A stretch of 23,930 bases of DNA from Gammaproteobacteria bacterium (GTDB lineage Bacteria; Pseudomonadota; Gammaproteobacteria; Steroidobacterales; Steroidobacteraceae). The notes beneath the pieces are model-generated. The model saw only the letters and a list, made by a program, of their open reading frames with translations, made no database searches and was not told where the DNA came from. The stretch spans positions 1-23,930 of the forward strand of contig JAQGOE010000266.1 of NCBI GenBank assembly GCA_028293725.1, given 5' to 3'. Positions 8,861 to 16,213 of the stretch are shown here, in pieces (position 1 is the first letter of the stretch; each line of letters opens with the position of its first letter). The position numbers and the translations under genes were made by a program.

Positions 8861-9064
8861 CTACTGCTGCATATAACGCGACGAGATCAGCCTCTGGATA
8901 TTCGGATCATCCTTGTCCATGTAGCTGCGCGGGTCGGCAAGCCCCGAGCGCATCTGCGAGTGGAGCGGGATGTAATCGTCATCGGATGCGCTGTCGCGCG
9001 CGCCGGGGGAGAGCTCGCACGAGCACAAGCTCAAACACCCTAGAACAGCCAACAGAATCTTCAC
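8861..9064 (-). CDS. Small putative lipoprotein of unknown function
   Basis: A 67-residue protein with a short Lys-containing start, a hydrophobic stretch (residues 3-15) and a lipobox-like LCSC ending at Cys16, so probably a lipoprotein of about 52 residues after processing. The mature part is polar, with Asp/Ser-rich DSASDDD and a C-terminal LISSRYMQQ. I do not recognise the family. The GTG start has GGAGG six bases upstream, and this initiation region is almost identical to that of the TonB receptor gene 75 bases before it. It lies between the receptor and the SPFH module, which suggests a role at the outer membrane with the receptor. The function is unknown. Confidence 0.7.
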   Translation of the reverse strand: MKILLAVLGCLSLCSCELSPGARDSASDDDYIPLHSQMRSGLADPRSYMDKDDPNIQRLISSRYMQQ

Positions 9065-9081
9065 GGGATACCTCCAGTCAT
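9053..9081 (-). repeat. Duplicated translation-initiation leader, copy at lipoprotein gene
   Basis: This 29-base segment covers the ribosome site (ACTGGAGGTATCCC), GTG start and first codons of the lipoprotein gene. It matches 11348-11376 at the TonB receptor start in 27 of 29 positions; 9061-9081 is an exact 21-base match. Both encode a protein beginning M(K/R)IL. Confidence 0.85.
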
Positions 9082-9104
9082 TACCTGGTTACGATCGAGC
9101 ACTC

Positions 9105-9120
9105 GTGTCCATTCGGACAC
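9105..9120 (-). promoter_or_regulatory. Leader hairpin upstream of lipoprotein gene
   Basis: A perfect 6-base-pair inverted repeat, GTGTCCGAATGGACAC on the minus strand, with loop GAAT. It lies 40 bases before the GTG start. The equivalent hairpin of the TonB gene has the same loop and the closing pair swapped (C-G for G-C), which looks like compensatory change. It could be an RNA element or a DNA operator; which one is unknown. Confidence 0.55.
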
Positions 9121-9139
9121 ATCATCTTGAAATCCGCTG

Positions 9140-11359
9140 TCAGAACCGCCAGGACACGCCGCCGAAGAACCCGCGACGCGGCCCATATTGCGAGGCGAAG
9201 ACGCCGACGCCGGAGCTGTTGCGGATCTGATAGACCTTGTCCGCGACGTTGATGACGTCGAAGCGCACCGTTACAGGGCCGGTGCCCTGCATTTGAAAGG
9301 CGTGACTCAAGCCGAGATTGACCTGCGTATAGCTTGGTGTGTGATCGCCATTCGGGATGGTAGAACCGTCGGCTAGTGTCAGGTCCTGGCGCAGACCGGT
9401 GCCGAGAATCGCATCGACGCTGAAGCGGGTCCCCTGCCACAAATATGAGGCGCCTCCCGAAGCCGAGACGCGCCCTTCGTGGTCGAGGTGGATATAGTGA
9501 TTGGCGATGTAGTTGAGGTCCTCCGGTGCGAAGTTGAACTGCGCCGACTCCACGCCTTTTCCGTGAGCGGCCTGCCAGGCGGAGTTGAAGTACGCGGAGA
9601 AATTCTCGATCGAGTAGTTGGCGGTGAGCTCCACGCCGCCGATCAGGCCGTAGCGGTAATTGAAGGGCGTGAGAATGATCGGCGCGCCGAACTGGCCTTC
9701 GTCAATCAGATGCTGGGCCTGCTCATAGAAGCCGTCGACGCCCAACGTGAGGTGCTTTTCCAGAAGAGTCTGTTGTACGCCCAGATCGTAGTAATTGGAG
9801 CGCTCCGCAATCGGTGCCGTATCTTGGGTGTTCGAGCCGGGCGGCACCGCGGTGGTGCCGCCCAATTTCGTGAATGTCCCGCCGCCAATCAGCTCGAACG
9901 GAGGCGGTGTGTAATACCGCGAATAGCCGCCGTGCACGGTCGTTCCGGAATCGAATTGCCAGACGGCGTTGACGCGCGGGCTGGTCTGGCTACCGCTGGA
10001 ATACGCGCTGTAGTGGTCGAAGCGCACTCCGTAATTGAGCGTCAGGGGCGAGAATATCTTCCACTCGTCCTGGATATACACACTCTCGATCTGCTGCGAC
10101 TGGGTGCCGTTGTCGACCACGGTAAGCGGTACGTTGGACGTCTGCGCGCCGGTGTCATCGACGGGCAGGACCTGCGAGGTCGTATTGCTCTTGGAGCTGT
10201 CGTGCTGGTAGTAGAGCCCGGCCCGCACCGTGTGCGCATCGTTGATCTTGTAGGCCGCGTCCGTCTGCCACCCGATGGCGGTGTCATTCTTGAACGCGTC
10301 CTGGGCGATTCCGTTATAGAGCAGATCGCCCACCAGGTCCGGCGCGTAATGCAAACTGGTATAGCGAGCGGACAGCGAGGTTTGAAAGTTCAGCGGCCCT
10401 TCCGAGTGCTGCCAGGTGACGATGGCGTACTGGGCGAGCTCATGCTGCCGCTCGTTCAGGTTATCGCTCAGATACGCGGTTTGACCGAGAACGTCGTACC
10501 CGTTGGAGGGCTGCAGACCTCGCTGGTTCGGAATCTGGAACTCGTCATCGGAGGTACCCAGTATCAGCGATACGCGGTTGCTCGGGTCGAGGATGTCCTC
10601 GAGATAGGCGAAGCCGTGGGTTTGGGTCGTGTGATCATGCAGCGGATTAGAACTGCCGTCGGGCGATTCGATGCCGAGGTTGTCCTGCTTGTAGTCGGCG
10701 CTCACGTAATAGGTATATTGACCGGAGCTGCCGCCGAACTCGGCGGACGGTTGGAAGGTCGAATGGCTGCCGCCGTACAACGACACCTCGCCACCGGGCT
10801 GTAGCAGGCCGCTGTTGGTGTTGAGGTCGATGATGCCGGCGGTTCGCAGGCCGTACTCGGCGGGCAGCGCGCCCGTGATCAACTTCAGCGAAGAGATCAG
10901 CCAGGGGCTCAGCGTCTGGCTGAAGACGCTGATGCCTTCGGGCAGGATGATGCCGTTCAACCGATATTGCAGGTCGTTGTGATCCGCGCGGACGTGGATC
11001 TGGCCGAAGGAGTCCTGCACCACGTCGGGAGCCTGGAGCAATACCTGGTTGAGTTGATTGTTTTCGCCGCCAGGCATGGCGAGGATGGCCTGGCTGTCGA
11101 TCGTGTAGGTCGAGGCGCCCGTTTGGGTCTCGATGGCGCTGCGCGCTTCGTTCAGGCGCTGGGCGGAGACAACCACGGTCGACACGTCGCCCGCCGAGGC
11201 GTCGGGGGCGTCGGCGAAAGCACCCGGGCTCGCGGCGGCCACTGCCGCAGCCACGACGGCTTGAATCAGAGTTTTCTTGGCGACGCCGCGAGCCGCAGCG
11301 TGCGCTACAGCCCTCGGGCTTGCTTCGGTCAAAGCCTCATGGGCCGGCAGAATTCTCAC
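9140..11359 (-). CDS. TonB-dependent outer membrane receptor
   Basis: This 739-residue receptor has an extended N-terminal signal region (about residues 1-50), a TonB-box-like STVVVSAQ segment (about 59-66), and a plug domain containing PGG, LLQAPDVVQDSFGQIHVRA and LPAEYGLRTAGIIDL. A long beta-barrel follows and ends in WRF, the terminal aromatic signature of outer membrane proteins. It should import a metal complex using TonB energy. Local His clusters (PLHDHTT and NHYIHLDHEG) are compatible with zinc, but selectivity cannot be read. The GTG start has GGAGG six bases upstream. It lies 74 bases after a DUF3299 gene, with a hairpin in the gap. Within this zinc cluster it is the obvious outer membrane entry point. 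Confidence 0.93.
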   Translation of the reverse strand: MRILPAHEALTEASPRAVAHAAARGVAKKTLIQAVVAAAVAAASPGAFADAPDASAGDVSTVVVSAQRLNEARSAIETQTGASTYTIDSQAILAMPGGENNQLNQVLLQAPDVVQDSFGQIHVRADHNDLQYRLNGIILPEGISVFSQTLSPWLISSLKLITGALPAEYGLRTAGIIDLNTNSGLLQPGGEVSLYGGSHSTFQPSAEFGGSSGQYTYYVSADYKQDNLGIESPDGSSNPLHDHTTQTHGFAYLEDILDPSNRVSLILGTSDDEFQIPNQRGLQPSNGYDVLGQTAYLSDNLNERQHELAQYAIVTWQHSEGPLNFQTSLSARYTSLHYAPDLVGDLLYNGIAQDAFKNDTAIGWQTDAAYKINDAHTVRAGLYYQHDSSKSNTTSQVLPVDDTGAQTSNVPLTVVDNGTQSQQIESVYIQDEWKIFSPLTLNYGVRFDHYSAYSSGSQTSPRVNAVWQFDSGTTVHGGYSRYYTPPPFELIGGGTFTKLGGTTAVPPGSNTQDTAPIAERSNYYDLGVQQTLLEKHLTLGVDGFYEQAQHLIDEGQFGAPIILTPFNYRYGLIGGVELTANYSIENFSAYFNSAWQAAHGKGVESAQFNFAPEDLNYIANHYIHLDHEGRVSASGGASYLWQGTRFSVDAILGTGLRQDLTLADGSTIPNGDHTPSYTQVNLGLSHAFQMQGTGPVTVRFDVINVADKVYQIRNSSGVGVFASQYGPRRGFFGGVSWRF

Positions 11360-11376
11360 GGGATACCTCCAGTCAT
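11348..11376 (-). repeat. Duplicated translation-initiation leader, copy at TonB receptor gene
   Basis: This is the partner of 9053-9081: ribosome site, GTG start and first codons, 27 of 29 bases identical, with 11356-11376 exact. The offset is 2295 bases, so the pair brackets the whole receptor gene. Confidence 0.85.
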
Positions 11377-11398
11377 GATGTGTTTGCGCAAAAAATTT

Positions 11399-11414
11399 GT
11401 GTCGATTCCGACAC
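11399..11414 (-). promoter_or_regulatory. Leader hairpin upstream of TonB receptor gene
   Basis: A perfect 6-base-pair inverted repeat, GTGTCGGAATCGACAC on the minus strand, with loop GAAT, 39 bases before the GTG start. It matches the hairpin of the lipoprotein gene in stem, loop and spacing. A further GTGTC at 11431-11435 (plus strand) could pair with one arm as an alternative fold. Confidence 0.55.
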
Positions 11415-11433
11415 CGTCCGGGTTCGCTTCGTG

Positions 11434-11991
11434 TCAGGTTTTGTACGGGTCCACCTTAGTGACACGCATCGAATACGGGGCCATGCCGCCGGCCCGAGCG
11501 GTCGCATCGTGCGTGTGAACGGTGCCGGTTACCCAGTACGGGTCGTAGAGCGGGCTCAGCGGCATCGGCTTCTCCAACTGGATGTAGACCATCTGGTTCG
11601 GAGGCGGCGGCGGAACATGGATGCAGGCGCCCACGTAGGGCACCAGGAAAAATTCGCTGACGAGCCCGTCCGCCGTCATGTGCAGCGGCATGATGTAGCC
11701 CGGAAGTCTGATAATCGTACCTTCCAATGCGGTATTGACCGCAGCGGAACCCGCTTGGGTCGCCGCCTCCTCGGCCGCGAGATAGTCGTGCAGCGGTGGC
11801 GGCGGGGTGAGGCTGAAGTGCTCGCGCTCGCTTGCCGGCAGCAGCCGGTCCCAACCCGTCGCCGGGATGCTCGTCGAGGGTGGCGCGGGCAATGGCTGCG
11901 GCTCTTCCCCGGGCGGATGTAGGGCAACACAGGGGGCGATGAGTGAGATCATCAACATTCCCGCGAGCAGTGTTTGTATGGCTATGCGCAT
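11434..11991 (-). CDS. DUF3299 periplasmic protein (copy 2)
   Basis: From the ATG chosen here the product has 185 residues and a classic signal peptide (about the first 23 residues, ending PCVA). An in-frame TTG at 12009 would add six residues and overlap the preceding stop; either start is possible. The core carries GACIHVPPPPPNQ and LPGYIMPLH, which define DUF3299. A WDRLLP segment and a short Pro-rich PPPPLHDYL precede it, as in the two paralogs. It sits between DUF3299 copy 3 and the TonB receptor. It is probably periplasmic and co-transcribed with the ABC transporter; its molecular role is unknown. Confidence 0.88.
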   Translation of the reverse strand: MRIAIQTLLAGMLMISLIAPCVALHPPGEEPQPLPAPPSTSIPATGWDRLLPASEREHFSLTPPPPLHDYLAAEEAATQAGSAAVNTALEGTIIRLPGYIMPLHMTADGLVSEFFLVPYVGACIHVPPPPPNQMVYIQLEKPMPLSPLYDPYWVTGTVHTHDATARAGGMAPYSMRVTKVDPYKT

Positions 11992-12005
11992 GTTCGGGCC
12001 CCGCT

Positions 12006-12650
12006 TCAATACTTGTAGAGTTCCATGCGGCTCGCATCGAGCGTGTACGCGGCTTTGGCGAGGCTGTTTCCGTTGGTTTGGGTATGGAGAGTGCCCGTGA
12101 CCCAGAACGCATCCTCGGGCGACCCCAGTCGGATGCCGCCCCCGGCTAACTTCACGTAGACGATCTGGTTCGGCGGGGGCGGCGGTACGTGGATGCAGGC
12201 GCCGAAGTAGGGGACTAGAAAGAACTCCGAGACCACGCCGTTGTCGTTCACCACGAGCGGTACGACGAAGCCCGGTATTTTCACCTTGATCTCACTCAGC
12301 TTCTTGTTGACGGCGATCGAGCCGCTCTGGCGGGCAGCAGCGCCGCGCTCTCCCAGGTAGTCATGCATCGGGGGCGGTGGCTCGGTGTTGAAGTTGGCGC
12401 GCTCCCGATCGGGTAACAGGGCGTCCCAGTCGATCATCCGGGCCGCATCCTTACCGGCTGTCACGATCGAAGCGTTGGTTTTCGGAACCGTGGCCGGGGC
12501 AGCCGGTGCGCGCCCGGCCGGCACGCCTCCGCTGGGCACCTCAGGGATTAGCGTAGTGCCAGCGGCGGAGGGAGCCGCGAGGAGGACAAGCCACGCGCCG
12601 CAGAGGATTGCTGTCCAACCTTTGCTCATGATTGTGACTTCTTGCCTCAC
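12006..12650 (-). CDS. DUF3299 periplasmic protein (copy 3)
   Basis: This 214-residue protein has a signal peptide (MSKGWTAILCGAWLVLLAAP within the first 30 residues), a variable Ala/Pro linker, then the WDALLP, PPPPMHDYL and GACIHVPPPPPNQ segments of DUF3299. The GTG start at 12650 overlaps the permease stop (GTGA), indicating translational coupling; an ATG at 12629 is an alternative that gives a tidier signal peptide. It is the DUF3299 copy directly joined to the ABC permease, so it may be the accessory component of that transporter. Zinc handling is inferred from context only. Confidence 0.88.
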   Translation of the reverse strand: MRQEVTIMSKGWTAILCGAWLVLLAAPSAAGTTLIPEVPSGGVPAGRAPAAPATVPKTNASIVTAGKDAARMIDWDALLPDRERANFNTEPPPPMHDYLGERGAAARQSGSIAVNKKLSEIKVKIPGFVVPLVVNDNGVVSEFFLVPYFGACIHVPPPPPNQIVYVKLAGGGIRLGSPEDAFWVTGTLHTQTNGNSLAKAAYTLDASRMELYKY

Positions 12651-13915
12651 ACCCGCACCTGCAGCCCATCGCTCAGGGCGTTGCGGTATGCCCTGAACGC
12701 GGGCAACAGACCTATCAAAAGTGCAGCGATGATGATCCCGCCCAGAATGGCGATATCGGTTTGCGACAGCCCGGTCACCGTTACGAAAATGCCAGAGCGC
12801 TTCTCCAGCAGCGGCCGCCCTACAAAGAGGAGTAAGTACGTGAGCCCGATGCCGGCCGCTACGCCTAGTGTCGCGAGCAATCCCGCTTCGGCGATCAGGA
12901 GAGCAAAGATGTGGCGCGGACGGGCGCCCACCGAGCGCAAGACGGCCATTTCGCGACGTCGCTCGTTTAGACTCGTGAGAATCGCGGTCAACATTCCCAG
13001 CAGCCCGGCAAGCACGACGAAAGCCGCGACGATCATCAGCGCCGTATCGGCGACGCCGACCAACTCCCAGAGCTGACTCAGTGCTACGCCCGGCAGGATT
13101 GCGAGCAACGGCTCCTGTCGGTAGTCGTTGATGGCTCGCTGCATCGTGAAGGTCATCACCCGGGAGCGCATGCCGACCAGGAACGCGGTGAGGGTGTCGG
13201 GTGTCAGGTCGCGGTGACGTGCTTCCGCCGCACTCACCCGGTACCCCGGCGGGGCCTGCATACCGCTTTGCCAGTCGATGTGGATGGCGGTGATCGCCTC
13301 GAGGCTCACGTGTACCGTGCGATCTACGGGCGTGCCGGTGGGCGCGAGAATTCCTACGGCGCGAAACGGCTTGTCCTTGTGCTCCGCGAAGCTGACATTA
13401 CCCACGCCGTGCGCGACGATGATCGAATCCCCGAGCTTGTAGCCGAGGGTGCGCGCGACGTCCGCGCCCAGCACGGCGTCATAGAGGTCGTGAAAGGGGC
13501 CGCCCGAGGAGAATTTCAGCTCATGGCCGCCGCCGAAGCGATAGTGTGCAAAGTAGTTTCCGTCCGTTCCCATCACCCGAAAGCCGCGATGCGAATCTCC
13601 GAGTGAGATCGGAATTGTCCAGGCGACGTCCGGATGCGTCGCAATTTTCTGATAGGTCTTCCAACTCACGTTGGCCGTGGCATCCCCGATCCGGAAGATC
13701 GAATAGAGCAACAGGTTCAGCGGTCCGCTGCGTGCGCCGACGATGAGGTCGACTCCGGAGACGGTGTTCGCGAAGCTCTCTCGCGCGGCCGTCCGGAGCT
13801 TCTGCACTCCGAGCAGCAGCGCCACGCTGATGGCGATTGCGCAGATGGTCAGCAACGCTGTCGCACGCCGGTTCCACAAGCTCTTCCAGGCGAGGGTCAG
13901 AGTGGGTGGTGCCAT
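12647..13915 (-). CDS. FtsX/MacB-type ABC transporter permease
   Basis: This 422-residue inner membrane permease has the MacB/LolCE topology: one helix near residues 20-37, a large periplasmic domain (about 40-275), then an FtsX-type block of three helices (about 285-312, 333-362 and 385-408) containing LNERRREMAVLRSVGARPRHI, the coupling region. It pairs with the ATPase gene four bases upstream. In Vibrio cholerae the ZrgABCDE system combines a DUF2796 protein with an ABC permease and ATPase under zinc control, which matches this neighbourhood. MacB-type machines usually do mechanical work in the periplasm rather than move ions through the pore, so it may release or load zinc on envelope proteins. 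That is inference. Confidence 0.9.
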   Translation of the reverse strand: MAPPTLTLAWKSLWNRRATALLTICAIAISVALLLGVQKLRTAARESFANTVSGVDLIVGARSGPLNLLLYSIFRIGDATANVSWKTYQKIATHPDVAWTIPISLGDSHRGFRVMGTDGNYFAHYRFGGGHELKFSSGGPFHDLYDAVLGADVARTLGYKLGDSIIVAHGVGNVSFAEHKDKPFRAVGILAPTGTPVDRTVHVSLEAITAIHIDWQSGMQAPPGYRVSAAEARHRDLTPDTLTAFLVGMRSRVMTFTMQRAINDYRQEPLLAILPGVALSQLWELVGVADTALMIVAAFVVLAGLLGMLTAILTSLNERRREMAVLRSVGARPRHIFALLIAEAGLLATLGVAAGIGLTYLLLFVGRPLLEKRSGIFVTVTGLSQTDIAILGGIIIAALLIGLLPAFRAYRNALSDGLQVRV

Positions 13916-13919
13916 GGCG

Positions 13920-14621
13920 TCACGTGACCTGCGCAGGGGCGCGGTTGATGTCGCTCATGGCGAGCGCGCGATCGAAAAGACCGCTGAGAGACGAATCGTG
14001 GCTGACGAACAGCAGAGTAGTTTCGAAGGCCCGGCACTCGTTCATCAGCAATCGGAGGAAGCCGGCACGCGTGTCCGCATCCAGCGCAGAAGTGGGCTCA
14101 TCGGCGACGAGGATCTCAGGGCGTCCAATCAGAGCGCGGGCGGCGGCGACGCGCTGTTGCTGACCGATCGAAAGTTGGGTCACCTGTCGATCCAGTAGTC
14201 CTTGTCGCTGCAGGCCGAGAGCTTCCAACAGGCGTAAAACTTCGGTGGCCGGGGCGAGACCCGCCAGGCGCCGCCGGCGTGCCGCGGAGAACTGCAGCGG
14301 CAACAGGACGTTCTCCCGGACAGTGAGATACGGGATCAGGTTGAACATCTGGAAAATGAAACCCAGGTGCTCGCCCCGGAAGCGATCGCGTCCACTCGCA
14401 TCGAGGCTCGACAGCCTGGTTCCGAGCAGGGACACGGTTCCCGAGAGCGGCGTCAACACGCCGCCAATGAGACCGAGCAGCGTGCTCTTGCCGCTGCCGC
14501 TCGGGCCCTTCAGGAACACGCGCTCGCCGCGCTCGATCGTCAAGCGCTCTACGTTGAGGAGGCGTTCCTGCCCCTTCCACGAGAACTCCACCGCCTGGAG
14601 CTCGATTGCCGGTGTATTCAC
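13920..14621 (-). CDS. ABC transporter ATP-binding protein (LolD/MacB type)
   Basis: This 233-residue ATPase has complete nucleotide-binding motifs: Walker A GPSGSGKS (39-46), Q-loop Gln91 in FIFQMFNL, a signature LSIGQQQ (150-156, where LSGGQQQ is usual), Walker B LVADEP (171-176) and H-loop His208. The overall form is that of LolD/MacB ATPases that drive FtsX-type permeases. It lies four bases before the permease gene and nine bases after the DUF2796 gene. The S-I-G substitution in the signature is mild and should be tolerated. Substrate is not readable; zinc-related function is inferred from Zur and the ZrgA-like gene. Confidence 0.92.
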   Translation of the reverse strand: MNTPAIELQAVEFSWKGQERLLNVERLTIERGERVFLKGPSGSGKSTLLGLIGGVLTPLSGTVSLLGTRLSSLDASGRDRFRGEHLGFIFQMFNLIPYLTVRENVLLPLQFSAARRRRLAGLAPATEVLRLLEALGLQRQGLLDRQVTQLSIGQQQRVAAARALIGRPEILVADEPTSALDADTRAGFLRLLMNECRAFETTLLFVSHDSSLSGLFDRALAMSDINRAPAQVT

Positions 14622-14630
14622 GCGACGGCT

Positions 14631-15200
14631 CTACTGCATCGCCACGCGTGCGCGGCCGCTTGTTGCGACCTCACTCCTTTGTCCTTTCGGAGTTGCGATG
14701 TTCAGGCGCGCCTCGGTCACGTTACGCAGCTTGTCGAGGAGCGCAGGCTCCAGCCAGGTCAGATGGTCCGGCGACCAGCATTGATAGGTGAAGCGAGCCT
14801 CGTAGTCGGCGTGTTGCCCGGGTGGCTCGGGCTGCCCTGGAACGTCATCGGTGGTTTCCCACTGCGGCGCTTTGAGGGCTGTCTTTTCGAACTGGCAACG
14901 CGCTTCCGTGGGCATGGTGAACAAGCCGCGGCCGTTCCCAAGGAGCTTCGCGGCGGCGCTCACTGCAGCGCGCTCGTTGTCAGTCCGGGGCGTGTGCTCG
15001 AAGCCGACGACGTTCACCGCTGGTGAGTCGAGCTCGATCACCAGTTGGTTGCCGTCGAGCGCGGCGTTGATGGTCACCTTCCCGTGTTCATGCGGAGGGT
15101 GTTGCTCGAACTCCTGGGCCAGTGTGGAGCGGGTCAGCAGAACGCAGACAGCGACGGCAGAGCACGCCGCTGGCGCAAAAAGCAGTGATGGGGTCTTCAT
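14631..15200 (-). CDS. DUF2796 (ZrgA-like) periplasmic zinc protein
   Basis: From the ATG at 15200 the protein has 189 residues and a signal peptide (about 1-27); upstream in-frame codons lack signal character, so this start is preferred. The start of the mature protein, HEHGKVTINAALDGNQL, and the following SPAVNVVGFEH are typical of DUF2796, the family of V. cholerae ZrgA. A later QHADYEARFTYQC segment also fits. Most ZrgA proteins carry a long His/Asp-rich stretch before that segment; here it is replaced by a short DVPGQPEPPG linker, leaving few histidines. It should be a periplasmic zinc-binding partner of the ABC transporter encoded next. The family call is good; retained metal affinity is uncertain. 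Confidence 0.87.
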   Translation of the reverse strand: MKTPSLLFAPAACSAVAVCVLLTRSTLAQEFEQHPPHEHGKVTINAALDGNQLVIELDSPAVNVVGFEHTPRTDNERAAVSAAAKLLGNGRGLFTMPTEARCQFEKTALKAPQWETTDDVPGQPEPPGQHADYEARFTYQCWSPDHLTWLEPALLDKLRNVTEARLNIATPKGQRSEVATSGRARVAMQ

Positions 15201-15286
15201 CGCAATAACCTGAATGACGAGCAAACGTTCCGTGCGCGCCCTGTCGGGGGCGGCACGGTCAACGCGGCGCAAAGCCGCGGGTCAGG

Positions 15287-15595
15287 TCAGGCTACGAAGG
15301 GCGGAGCGCGGCTGCGGTGGGAGCGGGGTTGCTCGCGTGAGACGGGGCAGTCGGTGTTAGCTGGGGCCTCGCACCGGGTGACGACGAGAGAGACGCGGAC
15401 GATGAGCTTCGGCGGTGCGGCGGGGCCGCCTGTACTGCCGAATTGAAGGCACAGATCGCAGTGGGTGCTTTCGTTGGTTTTATCGCCAGCGCGGTGGAAG
15501 TGCGCCGCATACACCGTCATGGCGAACAGCAGCGCCGCTACCGCAAAGAAGGTAACGAGCTGGCGTGTGCGCGAATGACGGAGCTGGTCGAGCAC
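15287..15595 (-). CDS. DUF2946-like small membrane or exported protein
   Basis: This 102-residue protein has one hydrophobic segment (about residues 13-31), a HFHRAGD stretch, then THCDLCLQF with a CxxC pair, and a C-terminal RAPP motif. This pattern matches the DUF2946 family, small proteins common near metal transport genes. The GTG start abuts the zur stop codon directly, so the two are translationally coupled. The His and CxxC residues lie on the periplasmic side if the helix is a signal anchor and may bind a metal; that is inference. A 6-base-pair hairpin (15263-15279) lies just after its stop, without a T-run, and might lower downstream expression. Confidence 0.75.
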   Translation of the reverse strand: MLDQLRHSRTRQLVTFFAVAALLFAMTVYAAHFHRAGDKTNESTHCDLCLQFGSTGGPAAPPKLIVRVSLVVTRCEAPANTDCPVSREQPRSHRSRAPPFVA

Positions 15596-16081
15596 TCAGC
15601 TCGCCTTACTGCATTGATTGCAGACGGCTTTGATTTCGACGGCGGAGTCTTCGAGGCGAAACCCGAGGGTACGCGCTTGTTCCCGAAGTGCGCGATTCAA
15701 AATCGTATCGTCGATCTCGGCCACTCGCCGGCACGCACTGCACACCAGGAACTGACCGCCGTGATCATCTTCGGGTCGATCGCAACCCAGGAACGCATTC
15801 AGCGTGTCGAGACGATGCACGAGCCCGGCTTCCTGAAGGAACTCCAGGGCTCGGTAAACAGTGGGCGGGGCGGCCTTTTCGCGATCCTTCGACAGTTCCG
15901 CCAGGATCTCATAGGCGCCGATCGGCTCATGCTGGCGCCAGACGATCTCGAAAACGCGCCGTCGCAGAGGGGTCAGGTTTACCTGCCTCGATGCGCACAC
16001 CCTTTCGGCCGTCGTGACCGCGCGCTGAATGCATCGCGCGTGGTCATGCGGCGTTCGTTGTCGGTCAGTCACTCGCGACAT
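15596..16081 (-). CDS. zur: Zinc uptake regulator Zur (Fur family)
   Basis: This 161-residue repressor has a Fur-type winged helix (VNLTPLRRRVFEIV to PPTVYRALEFLQEAGLVHR, about 34-90). Metal ligands match Zur rather than Fur: structural Cys114/Cys117 and Cys154/Cys157 (two CxxC pairs), and a regulatory site of H89, C100, H107 and E122, close in spacing to E. coli Zur H77, C88, H96 and E111. The usual Fur HHDH cluster is reduced to DDHGGQF. It is the first gene of the long minus-strand run and is joined to the DUF2946-like gene. A Zur-type palindrome lies 113 bases upstream of the ATG, so autoregulation of the whole operon is likely. When zinc is plentiful, it should repress. Confidence 0.93.
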   Translation of the reverse strand: MSRVTDRQRTPHDHARCIQRAVTTAERVCASRQVNLTPLRRRVFEIVWRQHEPIGAYEILAELSKDREKAAPPTVYRALEFLQEAGLVHRLDTLNAFLGCDRPEDDHGGQFLVCSACRRVAEIDDTILNRALREQARTLGFRLEDSAVEIKAVCNQCSKAS

Positions 16082-16193
16082 ACGGCCTTATTTCGTGCCC
16101 CATCCCGGGTTGCCCGAGGGACGCTCCCTGTGGGGTTTTCCGCAACAGCGCAGGGATACACTGTAACAGCTCGCTAGACAATCGCAACTGGCC

Positions 16194-16211
16194 GTGATGT
16201 TATAACATTAC
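16194..16211. promoter_or_regulatory. Zur-type operator upstream of zur
   Basis: GTGATGTTATAACATTAC is an 18-base palindrome with one mismatched pair. It closely matches Zur boxes of the ATGTTATAACAT form. It lies between zur (minus) and the plus-strand GTPase remnant. On the zur side a weak TTGCGA / TACAGT pair follows with a 16-base spacer, which could be the promoter. Confidence 0.75.
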
Positions 16212-16213
16212 AA

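Noticed and set aside
15201..15272. Longer start of the DUF2796 gene at 15272
   Set aside because: The extra 24 residues are charged and would bury the signal peptide; the ATG at 15200 gives a normal one.
15263..15279. CGCGGC-GCAAA-GCCGCG hairpin as terminator after the DUF2946-like gene
   Set aside because: A good stem but no T-run after it on the minus strand; at most an attenuating structure.
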